Positions 42,830 through 54,395 of a DNA stretch of 64,000 nucleotides are shown piece after piece (position 1 is the stretch's first letter; every line of letters begins with the position of its first letter). This DNA comes from Micropterix aruncella (taxonomy: Eukaryota; Arthropoda; Insecta; Lepidoptera; Micropterigidae). Made by a program: the position numbers and the translations under genes. The notes beneath the pieces are model-generated. The model was not told the DNA's origin. It searched no databases and saw only the letters and a list, made by a program, of their open reading frames with translations. The DNA lies in contig OX155978.1 of the NCBI GenBank assembly GCA_944548615.1, forward strand, positions 8,548,519 through 8,612,518, written 5' to 3'.

Positions 42830-43440
42830 GTGCTTAACGTCAATTTAAGCACCTGATAAGCTTTACACAGCACGCTCCAGTTAGGACCCATGAAAGGGAA
42901 TACCAAAACGTCAGTATAAAATTAAGCATCGTTTTAGCGCGTTTTTAGATTCCATGTTAGGCTCCCAGGAGAAACGGAATATGGACCAGTAGCCAAATCG
43001 AGAACTGCTCCAGGCCGCCATTACGGTTTGTTGCTTTGTTTTCGAAAGCGTAACTAGCAGAGTCGTGCGGCGGGCGTATGGCCCGACAAGCACGCGTCTG
43101 TCCCGGCGCGTGTACTCGCCGCTGCGTGTTTACAGTGTACACGAAGCAAACAAGGAGCGAACACATGTCCTAATGTGTCGTTTATTCATCGTAATAGGCG
43201 CGCCGCTTGGAGAATCCGTCGGTAGCAGTTGCGCGTACCGCATTCTCCGAAATGGGACAAAGAATTTGACGGACCAAGAAACCTAAATGTTCTCTACGAT
43301 TTTAGATGAATAGCAAGAAGCCTAACACGATGACTGTCCAAGCAAAATTTGGTATTAATATTTAAAAAAACCGTTCACGTATGCATCAGATGCACGAACT
43401 CAAAACAATCTGTACACAAGAATGTCCGCGAGTATCAAAT
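42830..43440. other. Unassigned, with a GC-rich block
   Basis: 42950-43210 is GC-rich (GTCGTGCGGCGGGCGTATGG, CCGGCGCGTGTACTCGCCGC). Plus frame 43065-43286 and two minus frames are open, but none is recognised. Confidence 0.35.
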
Positions 43441-43441
43441 A

Positions 43442-44289
43442 CTAGCTGACCCGTGCCCACTTCGTTGGGCGGTAAAACTTTTTACTTGTGATGAAATTAT
43501 GAGTGTGGTTTGTTTAGTACTGAGTGCTATGATTTATTTCCTGACTGCCAAAAGAAGGGTTATATTTTTACTTCATATATTTGTATGTATTTGCATGCCA
43601 ATTTCACTATAATACCGTTATTTGTGGGTGTCTCCTTATGAGTGTCCTATTTCTCAGCGTATTATCTCTTTAACTATTTATGCAGTAAAAGGGAAATTAT
43701 ATGCAGTAAAAGGGAAAAGTCTTTTGTTTTAAACACTTGAGACTATAAATTTACTTATTTGTGAGTGTCTTCCTGTGAGCGTTTTATTTGTGAGCGCATT
43801 ATCTCTTTAACTATTTATGCAGTAAAAGGGAAAAGTCCTTTGTTTTAAACACTTGAGACGATAAATTTACTTATTTTGATAATAATTCATAATTGTTGAT
43901 AATATGACCAATAAACTTGACGTAACGATTTAAATGATTTTTTTAATATAAAATACTACTGTTGGTTACTTAAATATAAAAGTTAGACATATGCTGTCGC
44001 TGACTTTTTTGTAAGCATTATCAAGCTCTACAACTTTTCTTGATATATCTATCATCGTTAAGGCAGCGTTCGTTAGAAACGTTTTCGTTCGACCGTTTTT
44101 TCCGACTTACTTTGGAAATCCGACTACCACGAAAAAGTCTTTTAATTTTTCGGATTGATATATAGCCTATAACACTCACAAATAACGCGGATTTCTATTG
44201 GCAAAAGAATTTTCAAAATCGGTTAAGTTGATCTAGAGATTACTTCCTACTACGTCACAAACTTTACCTCTTTATAATATTAGTATAGA
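43442..44289 (-). mobile_element. Non-autonomous Helitron (minus) with internal duplication
   Basis: In reverse complement it runs from TCTATACTAATATTATAAAG (44289) to GGGCACGGGTCAGCTAG (43442), followed by T, as expected for insertion at A/T. A ~137-bp direct duplication starts at about 43661 and 43798 (ATTATCTCTTTAACTATTTA). It is otherwise collinear with 40250-40970. Confidence 0.88.
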
Positions 44290-44296
44290 TATAATA

Positions 44297-44590
44297 CCGT
44301 CAGTCAGGACAACATTTGCCCAGAGACATATATTCTACATAGCCCTAAAATTATATAATTCCCTAAGTGAAGACATGACAAATTATTCTAACATAAAAAT
44401 ATTTAAAACAAACCCTTAATAGATGGCTACTTAACAAGATATGTAAAATCTGATGAACTTCTTCGCAACGCACAACAATTTATTTAGTATCACTTATCTA
44501 TTATTCTTAATTAAATTGTATTAAATTTGAACTATAAATGTATTTATTTATTACATATCTATATATTTTACAAAATTGGTATATTTATGT
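44297..44590 (+). pseudogene. LINE 3' end
   Basis: The frame reads SVRTTFAQRHIFYIALKLYN, SLSEDMTNYSNIKIFKTNP, stop, a CR1/Jockey-like C-terminus. The AT-rich 3' UTR reaches about 44590. Confidence 0.75.
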
Positions 44591-44889
44591 GTATATACAG
44601 GTGGTGGGTCCAAATAATTTATTGTTAAAAAAACATTTCATTTCTTAAAATTGAAAAAAAATATGCACATGTAGAGACGGGCCAAATTATCGCCTAGTTA
44701 TGTAGATGTGCTATTGGTAGGAAAGGTCATGTAAGATGTGTTAAACCTCCCTATATTAATTATTAAAAAAATTATATAATTATTATAAGAAGAAAACGTC
44801 ACATGATCAATGAACTGTACACCTAATCTTAAGTATCTCAATAAATAAAAATAATTTAAAAAAAAACTCACATTTAAGGAAATACATCT

Positions 44890-45425
44890 TCTAGAAGTGC
44901 CCATATTATATGTGAAAATGATTTTAGGTCGACTCGTTCTTATGGAAAAAAAATTATCCCAGCAAACTAAACACACAAGACTTGCCAATAGTGACTACGT
45001 TGCAGTTCCCCGAAGGAGTACGTCAAATGGCCAAATAAATTTTACTTATCTAGGGCCTAAGATATATAACATCCTACCTGCAGGAATAAAGATTAGCCTG
45101 AGTATATCAATTTTTAAGAAACAACTGGTCTCGTGGATGCTTGGGCCAGGAAGGTCCCGAATACATCAAGAACTCTAAACTATCTAGCTCTGTTTGGCTG
45201 CACTTTGTGACTATTACTATTATTTTATTTTTTCTCTGTGACTATTTAATTTTTTTAGAAACTTTACTATTACTAGTATTATAATTTTACTGTGACTTTA
45301 TTTTTTTTTAAAATATTACAAATTTTTATTTATAATTTAAGTCATGACTTTATAGCTTATTATTAACCGTAGGTTAAGTGTATTTAATTATCTATTTATA
45401 TCAAAATAAAATTTATTTAAAATAA
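44890..45425 (+). pseudogene. LINE 3' end with AT-rich UTR
   Basis: The frame 44930-45178 reads LSQQTKHTRLANSDYVAVPR, SNGQINFTYLGPKIYNILPA and ISIFKKQLVSWMLGPG, a LINE C-terminus. The UTR ends in AAAATAAAATTTTATTTTAT near 45430. 45430-45600 is AT-rich without features. Confidence 0.75.
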
Positions 45426-45604
45426 AATAAAATTTTATTTTATTACAATTATATATTTATACATTTTATTTTTAAATATATTTATAAATATATTTCAATG
45501 TTTTTTTTTTATTTTCGCTTTTTTTTACAATTTTTTTTTCTTTTTTTGAACATGTTTTCTATTTTAAACTTATATATGTTTAAAATGTTTGCCCTAGAAC
45601 AAGT

Positions 45605-46535
45605 TTTTACGTAGTTGGGCGACATGGGACCGATCTTCACTATAAGCGTGACACAACTTGCTGTGGGTTTACCAATGTATTTCAAAGATATAAATGTGAC
45701 GATGTTTGCCGACGACACTAGATTACTTGTTACCGGTAAAGATATGGAAGAATTATTGATTAACGCTTATAGTAATCTATGTAAACTTAATAGTTGGTTT
45801 GAGAGCAACATCCTTACACTAAATGCTTCTAAAAGTATCTTCATACATTTTACAAATCACCGAAATCGTAATCAAGATTCGCCAACAATACTTTCAATAA
45901 ATAACACTGCCATTCCTCAAACTCCTTGTACTAGATTTTTAGGTGTTCACGTCGACGAACTTTTAAAATGGAACTTTCACTGTGAAAACCTCGAAAGTAG
46001 GTTAAGTCGGGCATGTTATGCTTTAAGTATTGTAAGAAGGTCTTTGGATGAATTGCAAACAAGAAATGTTTATTTCAGCTTTATTGAAGCTATCCTAAGT
46101 TATGCCATTACAATCTGGGGAAATTGTTATACCTACTTGTCATAGGGAACCCATATTCATACTCCAAGAGAGAGCAGTAAGAATAATTGCAAAGGTGAAA
46201 AGGGAAGAGTCGTGTCGACCCATTTTTAAAAGGCTAAAAATCCTCACTGTAACCTCACTCTATCTCTTTAAGTTACTGACTGAGTTTTGTAAGAATAAAG
46301 AAACAAATTATAGAAAGTTTTCGAATACACATACCAAAAATACTAGAAATATATTGTTTTATACCATGTACTAAACTAAACACAGCAAGGCAAGACACAA
46401 AATATTCCGTGCCATGTTACTTTTATAGCCTACCGAAAAGTTTAAAAACAATTCGAGTGGAAAGCTTATTCAAAAAATTTGCCTCAAGAATTCTTATTAG
46501 AAAAAAGGGTCCGGTGGTATTAGAACAAAAGGTGG
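45605..46535 (+). pseudogene. Jockey/CR1-like LINE, RT motif C to C-terminus
   Basis: The frame reads MFADDTRLLVTGKDMEELLI (catalytic FADD intact), NSWFESNILTLNASKSIFIH, TRFLGVHVDELLKWNFHCEN, SYAITIWGN, then in another frame ERAVRIIAKVKREESCRPIF, KILTVTSLYLFKLLTEFC and HTKNTRNI. A frameshift near 46130 and a stop at 46375 inactivate it. The end is at ILIRKKG (46507), where two copies of GGTGGTATTAGAACAAAA precede an ACGGG copy. Confidence 0.9.
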
Positions 46536-46549
46536 TATTAGAACAAAAT

Positions 46550-46880
46550 GGGTCTTCGTGGCAAACTCAGCAAGGGCCCATTTTCCGTCCTACAGTCTGG
46601 TCACGGGTTTGATGTCGCTTGCGCAGCCTCGAGCAGACTTAAGTGGTTGTTCAGTTTAAATATATATCGCGGACCGAGGCGCCCTTTGCCCGCCATGGTC
46701 ACTCGGCATCGGGTGGCCAACGGATCGATTCATGGATATATGAAGTCAGGTCGACAACTACCCCTGCTGTCATAGGAAACATACATCCCCTGACTCCTCT
46801 GGTTATTCGCCGGATGGGCAGCGTGTCTAGAAAACCGGACACTTAGAGGTGTCAACTATAGCGGGCGCACCCGTTAATGC
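46550..46880 (+). mobile_element. ACGGG-family derivative, rearranged
   Basis: It opens with a 3'-end piece (ATGGGTCTTCGTGGCAAACT, CAGCAAGGGCCCATT), continues with internal marks (CGGGTTTGATGTCGCTTGCG, TATCGCGGACCGAGGCGCCC, TCGGGTGGCCAACGG) and ends in a head-like TGTCAACTATAGCGGGCGCA (about 46850). The order differs from all other copies. Confidence 0.7.
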
Positions 46881-47490
46881 AAAAAAAACGGCAGTGCACC
46901 AACCATCCAGTTCCGCCCGAGGTATTCCCCCGAATCCGCAATCTACTGATCCCAATTGCAGGGTTACAGCCGTGGCAGCTCTAAACGACCCTGACAGGTG
47001 CTAAAGTCTCTCGGCTAAGAGGCTACCAGATAGGAGTTAAACCGTTAGATGGGCAAGCTACATGACATAAAGCTTAGCCAACACAGCCCAAACTGCACGG
47101 AATCATTAGGAGCCCTCCATCATTTCAGTCAACTGTTTCTCTCGACCCTGTGTTTTTTTGTGAACCATTCAGTAGCTTATGAAACGGTGCCTAAAATTAT
47201 AGGTGCATCGATTGGGTTCGGCCGAGACGAACGTCAGGTTGTTAGCCTGAGGGTATAAGTTTGTTTGCGTTTACATATTCAGCTAAGTGGCGTGGATTCA
47301 AGTTACGCGGACCGGCAGGCGAGCTGCCGTCGACATGTGCCAACAATTACTGCCTTCGGTAAGCGATAGTGCCACATACTATCGGTCGCACCAGTTTACA
47401 TACGATCAAAATAGCCCCCACCCTAATTCTGGCAACGTACGCCAACCCGTGTCAGGCGAAACTACAACGTCAATATTTCGATTACCGAAA
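46880..47490. other. Unexplained balanced-composition segment
   Basis: About 600 bp of non-repetitive, roughly 48% GC sequence (TTCCGCCCGAGGTATTCCCC, GCTCTAAACGACCCTGACAG, CTGCCGTCGACATGTGCCAA). No frame exceeds about 70 codons. No match to other parts of the window. It may be an internal region of a longer retroelement. Confidence 0.35.
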
Positions 47491-47492
47491 AT

Positions 47493-48162
47493 TTAACCTT
47501 TTGAGTAGCGGCATAAATTCATGGCAGACCGCGGCAATTTATTGAAATTTCTTGCAATATCGCCGCGCTCGACAAAAAGTACTGTAACTATGGAACTACT
47601 ATAGCAATCATAAAAAGAATAACTGTACAATGATCGCATTGAAATTTCCTATATAGAATATTGAAATCTCATTTTGTCAAACAATTAGATAATTATGAAT
47701 AAATATGAGAAAGTCGAAAAAGGAAAAAGACTCGGCATTTCTAACTTGTAGGTACTTGTCTTACGGAAAAATACGGAAGCCTATTTAGGAATTGTAAATA
47801 CTATCGCGATATTTATTAGATTCTCTATCAAATGTAATATTTAGTTGTGCTTATTTACATACAAAATATTTAGATATTAGCTCTACCAATAAAAATTTTG
47901 ATGATATCTCGAAAAAAAAAAATATGATGTTTGACACTGGAATTTTACCAGAAATATCCGCGAAATGACGCGCGAAATTATTCTAGCTGCCGTCTATGTA
48001 TCTAAGGTAATAATGAGATATTTGTTATGGATTTCAGGACGCGTTCGTATTAGAAAATAATATTACTGTGCGCTCCGGGAGCAAGCCGCTAATATTGGTC
48101 GTTACGTAGTCAACGGTGTTCTGATGTGCAACCAAATGGTCGTTACGTAGCCGAAGGGTTAG
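47493..48162 (+). mobile_element. piggyBac-like MITE, copy 2
   Basis: Left border TTAA at 47493-47496, then CCTTTTGAGTAGCGGC; right border CGTAGCCGAAGGG with TTAG, a decayed TTAA. It is collinear with copy 1, including ATTTTACCAGAAATA and TTACTGTGCGCTCCGGGA. Confidence 0.8.
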
Positions 48163-48360
48163 ACGTTATAGTGAAATAAAGAAACGGAGAACATACATTG
48201 ATGAACCCTGAACACATTACACGCTTTTTTTGTTGGACAGTCCAGTAGGTAATAACAGAATGTTGTATGGGAAATATATATTTTGCAGAGTACGTCTACG
48301 TCTTAAGTCTTTGTAATTGTAATGGAAATAAATACTCATATTCATAAATAAATATTACTT
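48163..48360 (+). repeat. LINE 3' tail
   Basis: The sequence ends TTGTAATGGAAATAAATACT followed by CATATTCATAAATAAATA, similar to the tail at 25137-25155. No coding part. Confidence 0.4.
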
Positions 48361-48747
48361 ATACTAAACTATATCTACGCTAATAGGTAACTAGTATATT
48401 AAGTTAAACTCAAGCCATTACTCATTTGATTACTCTTCGTATGCGCGCGCGAAACCGATCGTATAATTTGGGTGATTGTTTGTACTGTCATTGGGGTGTG
48501 AGCAAGCCTATGTGGGGTCTTCTGGCTTGCACAGATAGAGAAATGTAAGGTTTAATATGAGCAGATGCGCCACGATTAGGCATTGCAATCTCGGTATACC
48601 GAGATCTCGAAATACCAAGATCTCGCACTGATTTTGCAGGATTAATCTTGCACGCAAAATCACGCACGATCTCGGAGGATTTGCGAGCTCGCGCATCAGT
48701 ACATTCGATGACCAATTAAAAGAGCAGAGAAAAGAATGATAAGGGGG

Positions 48748-49480
48748 CGTCCACATATTACGTAATCACCGAAGGGGGGGGAGTTGAGGCTTACGTTTGA
48801 TTACGTGGAGGGGGGGGGTATTGCCCGTCCTGATTACGTAATCAACTTTAGTCACCGCATGGTAATTTTTTTGGTCTAAACCTTTGAGAAATAGCGCAGT
48901 GCCGAGTATCTAGCGCGATGTGCTTGATACTCCACGCTGTCGTCTGCGATTGAGTCGCCCGGGCCTGTTCCTGCGCGCGCTGGCAAGCCGGTGGCCGCTC
49001 TGCTTCACTGCGGCATGGCTGCAACTCTGGCCCAGCGCGCCGCGCTGCACGCTCCAACTCCATCGCGAAAAAAAACTATGGCGGATTTACACATGGAGTT
49101 TCTCAGTAATTACGCCAAAGCGTTTTCTATTTCTATCTTTTTTTAAATGCATTCTTATATTTTTTCCTCTTTAATACGTTTTTACAGCCGCTGCGGTCTG
49201 AAGATTGGGATTTGTAAAAACCAAATTACCTTGAATTAATATAGTACATTTATTAAAGCATTCTAAAATGTTTTTTCCACTTACCGTCATCAAACACTTT
49301 ATAAACGCTGGGTTCCACTATTATTCACATTTTCCGCAACTTCGGTGATTACGTAATCTTGGGGGAAGAGGGGGTCAGGCCGCTGATTACGACTGTCGAC
49401 ATGAAGGAGGGAAAGGGGGGGGGGTGGGGTCAAAAATCCCAAAAACGTGATTACATAATATGTGGTTAGGCCTCTAACCA
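48748..49480. mobile_element. TIR element, ATTACGTAATC type, with GC-rich interior
   Basis: The left end CGTCCACATATTACGTAATC (from 48749) is mirrored at 49450-49470, where the reverse reads ACCACATATTATGTAATCAC. GATTACGTAATC boxes and G-runs recur at both subterminal regions. The centre (48930-49080) is GC-rich (TGCGCGCGCTGGCAAGCCGG, CCCAGCGCGCCGCGCTGCAC). No transposase is visible. Confidence 0.7.
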
Positions 49481-49664
49481 CAGATTTACCATTACTTTAG
49501 ACGCATGGACTTCTTGTAGGAACATGCGCTTTATGAATGTGACCGTTTACACATTTGCAAAGGGCCAAGCTTTAGCATTGGGCCAAGCAAGCTTAGGCAT
49601 TATATGTTATCTACAAAAAGAAACTTTCTGATAATGAACCTCAGGAGAATATACAAAACGACAA

Positions 49665-51012
49665 CTAAGAGCTGTCAACTACAACGAGCGAACCTCGTCA
49701 CCTCAGGAAGTTTTAACGAAATTTGATCGTTCTGTCTTCCGTGAGGTGAGCGCAAAAGACTTAGGACAAAACAGTCCACCGTCAAGCTCCACCACATGCC
49801 CGTAAGAGGCCAACGCCTATTACGCGAGATAGCCAGGTATGTTACCCAGCGGGCCGACACTCGCGCCCTTACTTCCAGTTGCAACCAGATTACCCCGGTC
49901 TCCCGACTGGTTACGAGTTCAAGGTCGCTTGCGCGGTCCTCTCCCTCACGTAGCGGTGAAACGGTGTCAACCGAATCTATCGCAGACCACGGCATCCTCT
50001 GCCCGGCTGTTCACCCGGAATCGGGTTGCCGAAGGTCGTTTTAAGAGCAGTCGGCGTAAGGTCAACAACGACACCTGCTGTAGAGGAGACATATTGAGAT
50101 GTCAACCACAACGGGCGAACCCGTCACCGCAGGACGTTTTAACGATTCATCGTTCTATCGACCGTGCAGTGAGCGTAGAAGACTTTGGACATAACAAATC
50201 CGACGTCTAGCTACGCCACAACCCGTTAGAGACCAACGCCTTACCGCGAGTAGCCAGGTATGTTACCTGGCGAGCGGCACTCGCGCCCTAACTACCAATT
50301 GTGACCAGATTTCTCCGGTCTCTCGATTGGTTCCGAGTTCGAGGTCGCTTGCGCGGTCCTCTCCCTTACGAAGCGGTGAAACGGTGTGCACCGAATCTAT
50401 CGCGGACCAAGGCGTCCTTTGCCCGACTCTGAACCGGGATCGGATGGCCAATGGTCATTTCAAGAGCAGTCGCCGTAAGGTAGGCAACCACCCCCGCTCT
50501 ATAGGAAACAATACAGTTCCCAGACTCCCCCGACTGTTAGTCGGAGAGCACAGTCGATTGGCTTGCGCCGCTCGGTGCGCAGACCGTCCAGGAGCGCCAG
50601 AGGTTTGATTCCCAGGGGAGACTGGTTGACCCAGTGTCCTACCCAGGTTCGGACCCCATGCGTGGAGGCCATCGGATGGGTGTTGACCCGTGAGTGTGAC
50701 CGACCCTGAACACATGGGTCATCGTGGCCACCTCATCATGGGCCCATTAGCTCCCCTGTAGAGGAGACAGTACTGTTTCCAGACTCCCCCGACTGTTAGT
50801 CAGAATTCACAATCGATTGGGTTATGCCGCACGGTACGCAATCCGGCCAGGAGCGCCAGAAGATTGACTCATGGGGGATACTAGCCCTCAGGACAGAGTC
50901 CTACCCGGGCTCGCACTTCATGCGTGGAGGCCGCGATGGGTGTTGACTCGAGAGTGAGACCGACCCCGAACGAATGGGTCTTCGTGGCCAACTCAACAAG
51001 GGCCCATTAGCT
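49665..51012 (+). mobile_element. Older ACGGG copy interrupted by a younger one
   Basis: The outer element runs 49665-50091 and 50770-51012 (head AGCTGTCAACTACAACGAGC; end TTCGTGGCCAACTCAACAAG). It resumes in register (CAGTACTGTTTCCAGACTCC) after the 664-bp insert. The direct repeat CTGTAGAGGAGACA (50078-50091 and 50756-50769) is the target duplication of the insert. Confidence 0.93.
50092..50755 (+). mobile_element. Full-length ACGGG copy, CATCGTGG subfamily (664 bp)
   Basis: Exact borders come from the 14-bp duplication. It begins TATTGAGATGTCAACCACAA, then the ACGGGCGAACCCGT hairpin (stem ACGGG/CCCGT), and ends CATGGGCCCATTAGCTCCC. It has no poly(A) or microsatellite tail, no inverted repeats and no long frame. 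A weak box-B-like AGTTCGAGGTC lies near 50337. Confidence 0.93.
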
Positions 51013-51065
51013 TCTCGACAAAGAAACTGAAGGTCTCAACGAATGGATTGGATTGCATATCTTGC

Positions 51066-51200
<135 letters not shown>

Positions 51201-51399
51201 ACTTACAGTCGATTGATTTAGCACCACAGTTTGATAACCTAATAAAAAAAGTGATAACAACGGTAAATTTCTTCAATAAATAACCAACATAAAACTACAA
51301 TCTTCGAAAATGTTTATTATGAACAATAATATTCTCAAAACTGGGAGATCTCGCAAGATACCGAGATCTTGCTATTTAAGGCCTCTTAAAACTTGCAAA

Positions 51400-51822
51400 T
51401 ATTGATTGAAGATTTTGTTGCAAGATTCCATTATACTAGTCACGATTATGTTTATTTAAATAAATTAATATATTTTCACGGGTTCTATAAAAATAAAAAT
51501 AGCGATTTACTGCAAGTTTTTAGGTGGTATAATTATAGAAATATCTTGAAAATAGTAAAGCGTGCAAGCGTCCTGAAATACCTAGCAGGCGACGGCGGCG
51601 GCTGCTGGCTCAGCAAGGTTCAGCAAGGTTCAGCGGAAGGCGGCGCGGGTGGCGAGGAACAAAACGCGTACGTCTACGGTATAAGTGACGTGCATCTGCG
51701 TGGGGACGTTTTGCACTATATATCTAAAGGTAGCGTTTAAAAAGGCAAATAAACGCCACCCACACTTAAATAAACAAATCGATTCGAAACTTTACGCGAA
51801 GCGAAGCCGCGGGCAACAGCTA
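51400..51822 (+). mobile_element. Helitron 3' end, 5' border unknown
   Basis: It ends AAGCGAAGCCGCGGGCAACA then GCTAGT (51803-51822), the classical Helitron terminus with a GC hairpin. Upstream, a GC-rich patch (GGCGACGGCGGCGGCTGCTG, GGTTCAGCGGAAGGCGGCGC; AGCAAGGTTC duplicated) is open for 115 codons but is not a recognised protein. Confidence 0.65.
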
Positions 51823-51839
51823 GTCATAAGTTTTTTATT

Positions 51840-52250
51840 CGCTTTAATATATTTACTTGTGTAAGCTCACTCAACTCTATGATTAATCTATGGTCGTGGC
51901 GGCGCCACGATAAACAAAGGCAAACATGCACGGCTATCAGCGATCGCTTCCATAATTGCTACCGCATGTCGCCGAAGCGCCATCCTATCGTTATACTGTG
52001 CTCATCCGACAGCAGCTATATTGCTGCGGGGAAGGCGCCGCACAGTAGCCGAGATTAGAAAGCGGTTCACTTTCTAATCTCGCCTACAAAGTTAAGGCAA
52101 CATAAGATCTGAGAAAAATATCTGACATGGACGGACCTGCGAAGAAATAGGCGGGGTCACAGTTGTAGGGTTTGATCAATTAAAAGCCAGCGTTGATGAA
52201 GCGTCAGGCACACATTCGACGTGCGTACGCGTCGGCGAGCGGGCGGACAC
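51840..52250. other. Unassigned region with a strong hairpin
   Basis: A perfect 13-bp stem CGAGATTAGAAAG...CTTTCTAATCTCG lies near 52048-52081, and a weaker CAGCAGCTATATTGCTGC hairpin lies near 52010. No coding frame or known element. Confidence 0.45.
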
Positions 52251-52410
52251 TAATCGTTCGATCGGTCGGTTGGGCCGGTCGGTCGGCCGACCGACCGGCC
52301 GACTGACCGAACAACCGACCGGCCGACCAGTTGACCGGCCGACCGATTAACCGGCCGGCCGACCGACCGACTAACCGACCAACCGACTGACTGACTGAAC
52401 GTCCGACCTA
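52250..52410. repeat. (CCGA)n-type simple repeat, partly palindromic
   Basis: GGTCGGTCGG then CCGACCGACCGGCCGACTGA units form a foldback. The repeat continues for a few units at 52990-53015 on the far side of an ACGGG insertion. Confidence 0.9.
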
Positions 52411-53004
52411 ATGAGTTGGCCACGAAGATTCATTTGTTCGGGGTCGGACACACTCACGGGTCAACACCCATCCGGCGGCCCCCACGCATGAAGTGCAAGC
52501 CCGGGTAAGACTCTGACTTAGGGCTAGTTTCTCCCAGGAGTGCGGCGTAAGCCAATCGATTGTGCATTTTGACTGACAGTCGGGGGAGTCTAGAAACAGT
52601 ACTGTCTCCTATAGAGCGGGGGTAGTTGTTGATCTTACGGCGACTGCTCTTGAAACGACCTTCAGCTACCCGATTCCGGGTGAACACTCGAGCAAAGGAT
52701 GCCGTGGTCCGCGATAAATTCGGTTGAGAGGACCGCGCAAGCGACCTCGAACTCCAAACGAGTCGGGAGATCGGAGTAATCTGGTTGCAACTGGAAGTAA
52801 GGGCGCGAGTGTCGGACCGCTGGGTAACATATCTCGCGGATAAGGCGTTGGCCTCTTACGGGCATGTGGCGGAGCTTGACGGTGGACTGTTTCGTCCTAA
52901 GTCTGTCGCGCTCACCTCCCCGGGACGATACATTTCGTTAAAACTTCCTGAGGTGGCGGTTTCGCCCGTTGTAGTTGACAGCTCTAGTTGAACTTCCGAC
53001 CAAC
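52396..53004 (-). mobile_element. ACGGG-family copy (minus) in the CCGA repeat, ~12-bp duplication
   Basis: GAACGTCCGACC before and GAACTTCCGACC after the element (one mismatch) look like a target duplication. The reversed 3' end (ATGAGTTGGCCACGAAGATT) and reversed head (GGTTTCGCCCGTTGTAGTTG) are present, with internal deletions near 52535 and 52725. Confidence 0.85.
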
Positions 53005-53044
53005 CGACCGACGAAAAACTCGCAAAACGAAGTTGACCGCTGTC

Positions 53045-53175
53045 GAGAAAATCAATCACGATTTCGTAGTCATGATTACGATTGAAAATAATCAATCGTT
53101 AGTCACGATTGACGATTGAGCGAATCAATCGTTAGTCGTTAATCACTATTAATGTATTCAATCGTTAGTCTGACT
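53045..53175. repeat. Degenerate AATCAATCGTTAGTC minisatellite
   Basis: Four to five imperfect units of AATCAATCGTTAGTCACGAT, partly inverted (ACGATTGA), next to the ACGGG copy. Confidence 0.7.
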
Positions 53176-53424
53176 ATTTTTTCCCAACCCTTTTTTTATG
53201 AACATTATAGATCCAGTGTGCGACGATAGCAGCGAAGATGCCGCGTAATTCGAACCACGTCACTTAGCAGCCTACCGCCTCGACTAAACCAGTAGGTGGT
53301 GCAAGGCGCACACATGCGTACGCACTGGGCCTCTTCTTTCGCGGTAAGATTACTTACAGAAGCTAATTCAAGGAGATTTCGCCACATCGCTCGTCACCGA
53401 ACCACAGGATATGGTTATGTGTAT

Positions 53425-54235
53425 TACAAGGGGTGTCATTCACAACGGGCGAACCCGTCACCCCAGGCAACTTTAGTTGTCAAATACAACGGGCGAACCC
53501 GTCACTTCAGAAAGTTTTAACGATATGCGATCGTTCTGTCTCCCGTGAGGTGAGCGTAGAAGACTTTGGGACGGTACACCCTACCGTCCAGCAAAGCCAC
53601 GAACCCGCCAGAGTCCAACGCCTTACGGCGAGGCACTAGGATGGTAAACCAGTGGGGCCACCTCACCCCCTGACTACTAGATTTTTCACGATATCTCCGT
53701 CTGGAATAAACCTTCAGAATACCTTCGTCCGCCCGACTGGTTACGGGACTGAGGTCGCTTGCGCGGCCTCTACCTGTTGTATTACAGCGGTATTTCAGTT
53801 TGAATTTATAGCGGTTCTGGCATCCTTTGCCCATAATACCACAAGGGATCGGGTGGCCTACAGGTCGTTTCAAGAGTGGCATTGCAACAGGTCAACATCC
53901 ACCTCGCTGCTTAGGAAACAGTATATTTCCATAGTCTCCCGACTCCTTCAGTGATTAGTCAGAGTGCACATACCGATTGGCTGTCGCCGCACGGTGCGCA
54001 AACCGTCCAGTAGCACCGAGAGGCAATCCTCTAGGGGAAAATCCTCTAGGGGTCTGAGTCCTACTAGAGGAGGATACTGAATAGGAGCTGAATCGTGAAT
54101 TGGACTGATCCGAAAACACAGAGCTGCACGAAACCGTTCGCTACCAAACTACCCAGGCAGTTGGGCGGTGTCGACTACAATAGTCAAACCCGTCACCCCA
54201 GGCTGGTATAATGATTTGCAAAGCCACGAACCCGC
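53425..54235 (+). mobile_element. ACGGG-family, long subfamily, with duplicated head and a second partial copy
   Basis: Two heads follow one another (CAACGGGCGAACCCGTCACC at 53441 and again at about 53486), then the long-subfamily body to GCTGCACGAAACCGTTCGC (54123). A third, diverged head starts at 54168 (AATAGTCAAACCCGTCACCC) and breaks into the mariner fragment at about 54236. CAAAGCCACGAACCCGCCAG occurs in both bodies. Confidence 0.88.
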
Positions 54236-54350
54236 CAGACGAGGGTCCTTGCCGAGGTCCCCGTTGAAGCCTTCCAGGACGCGTACCATGCTTGGCAGAG
54301 TCGCTGGAAAAAATGTATGGAAGCCCAAGGAAACTACTTTGAAGAATATT
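54236..54350 (+). pseudogene. mariner-type transposase C-terminal fragment
   Basis: The frame reads EVPVEAFQDAYHAWQSRWKK, CMEAQGNYFEEY, stop. The W..RW.KC...GNYFEE ending is typical of mariner transposases. Only the last ~35 codons survive; no terminal repeat was identified. Confidence 0.82.
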
Positions 54351-54395
54351 AAAAGTCTGTAACTTTGTATTCAGTAATTCCTAATATATATTCAA

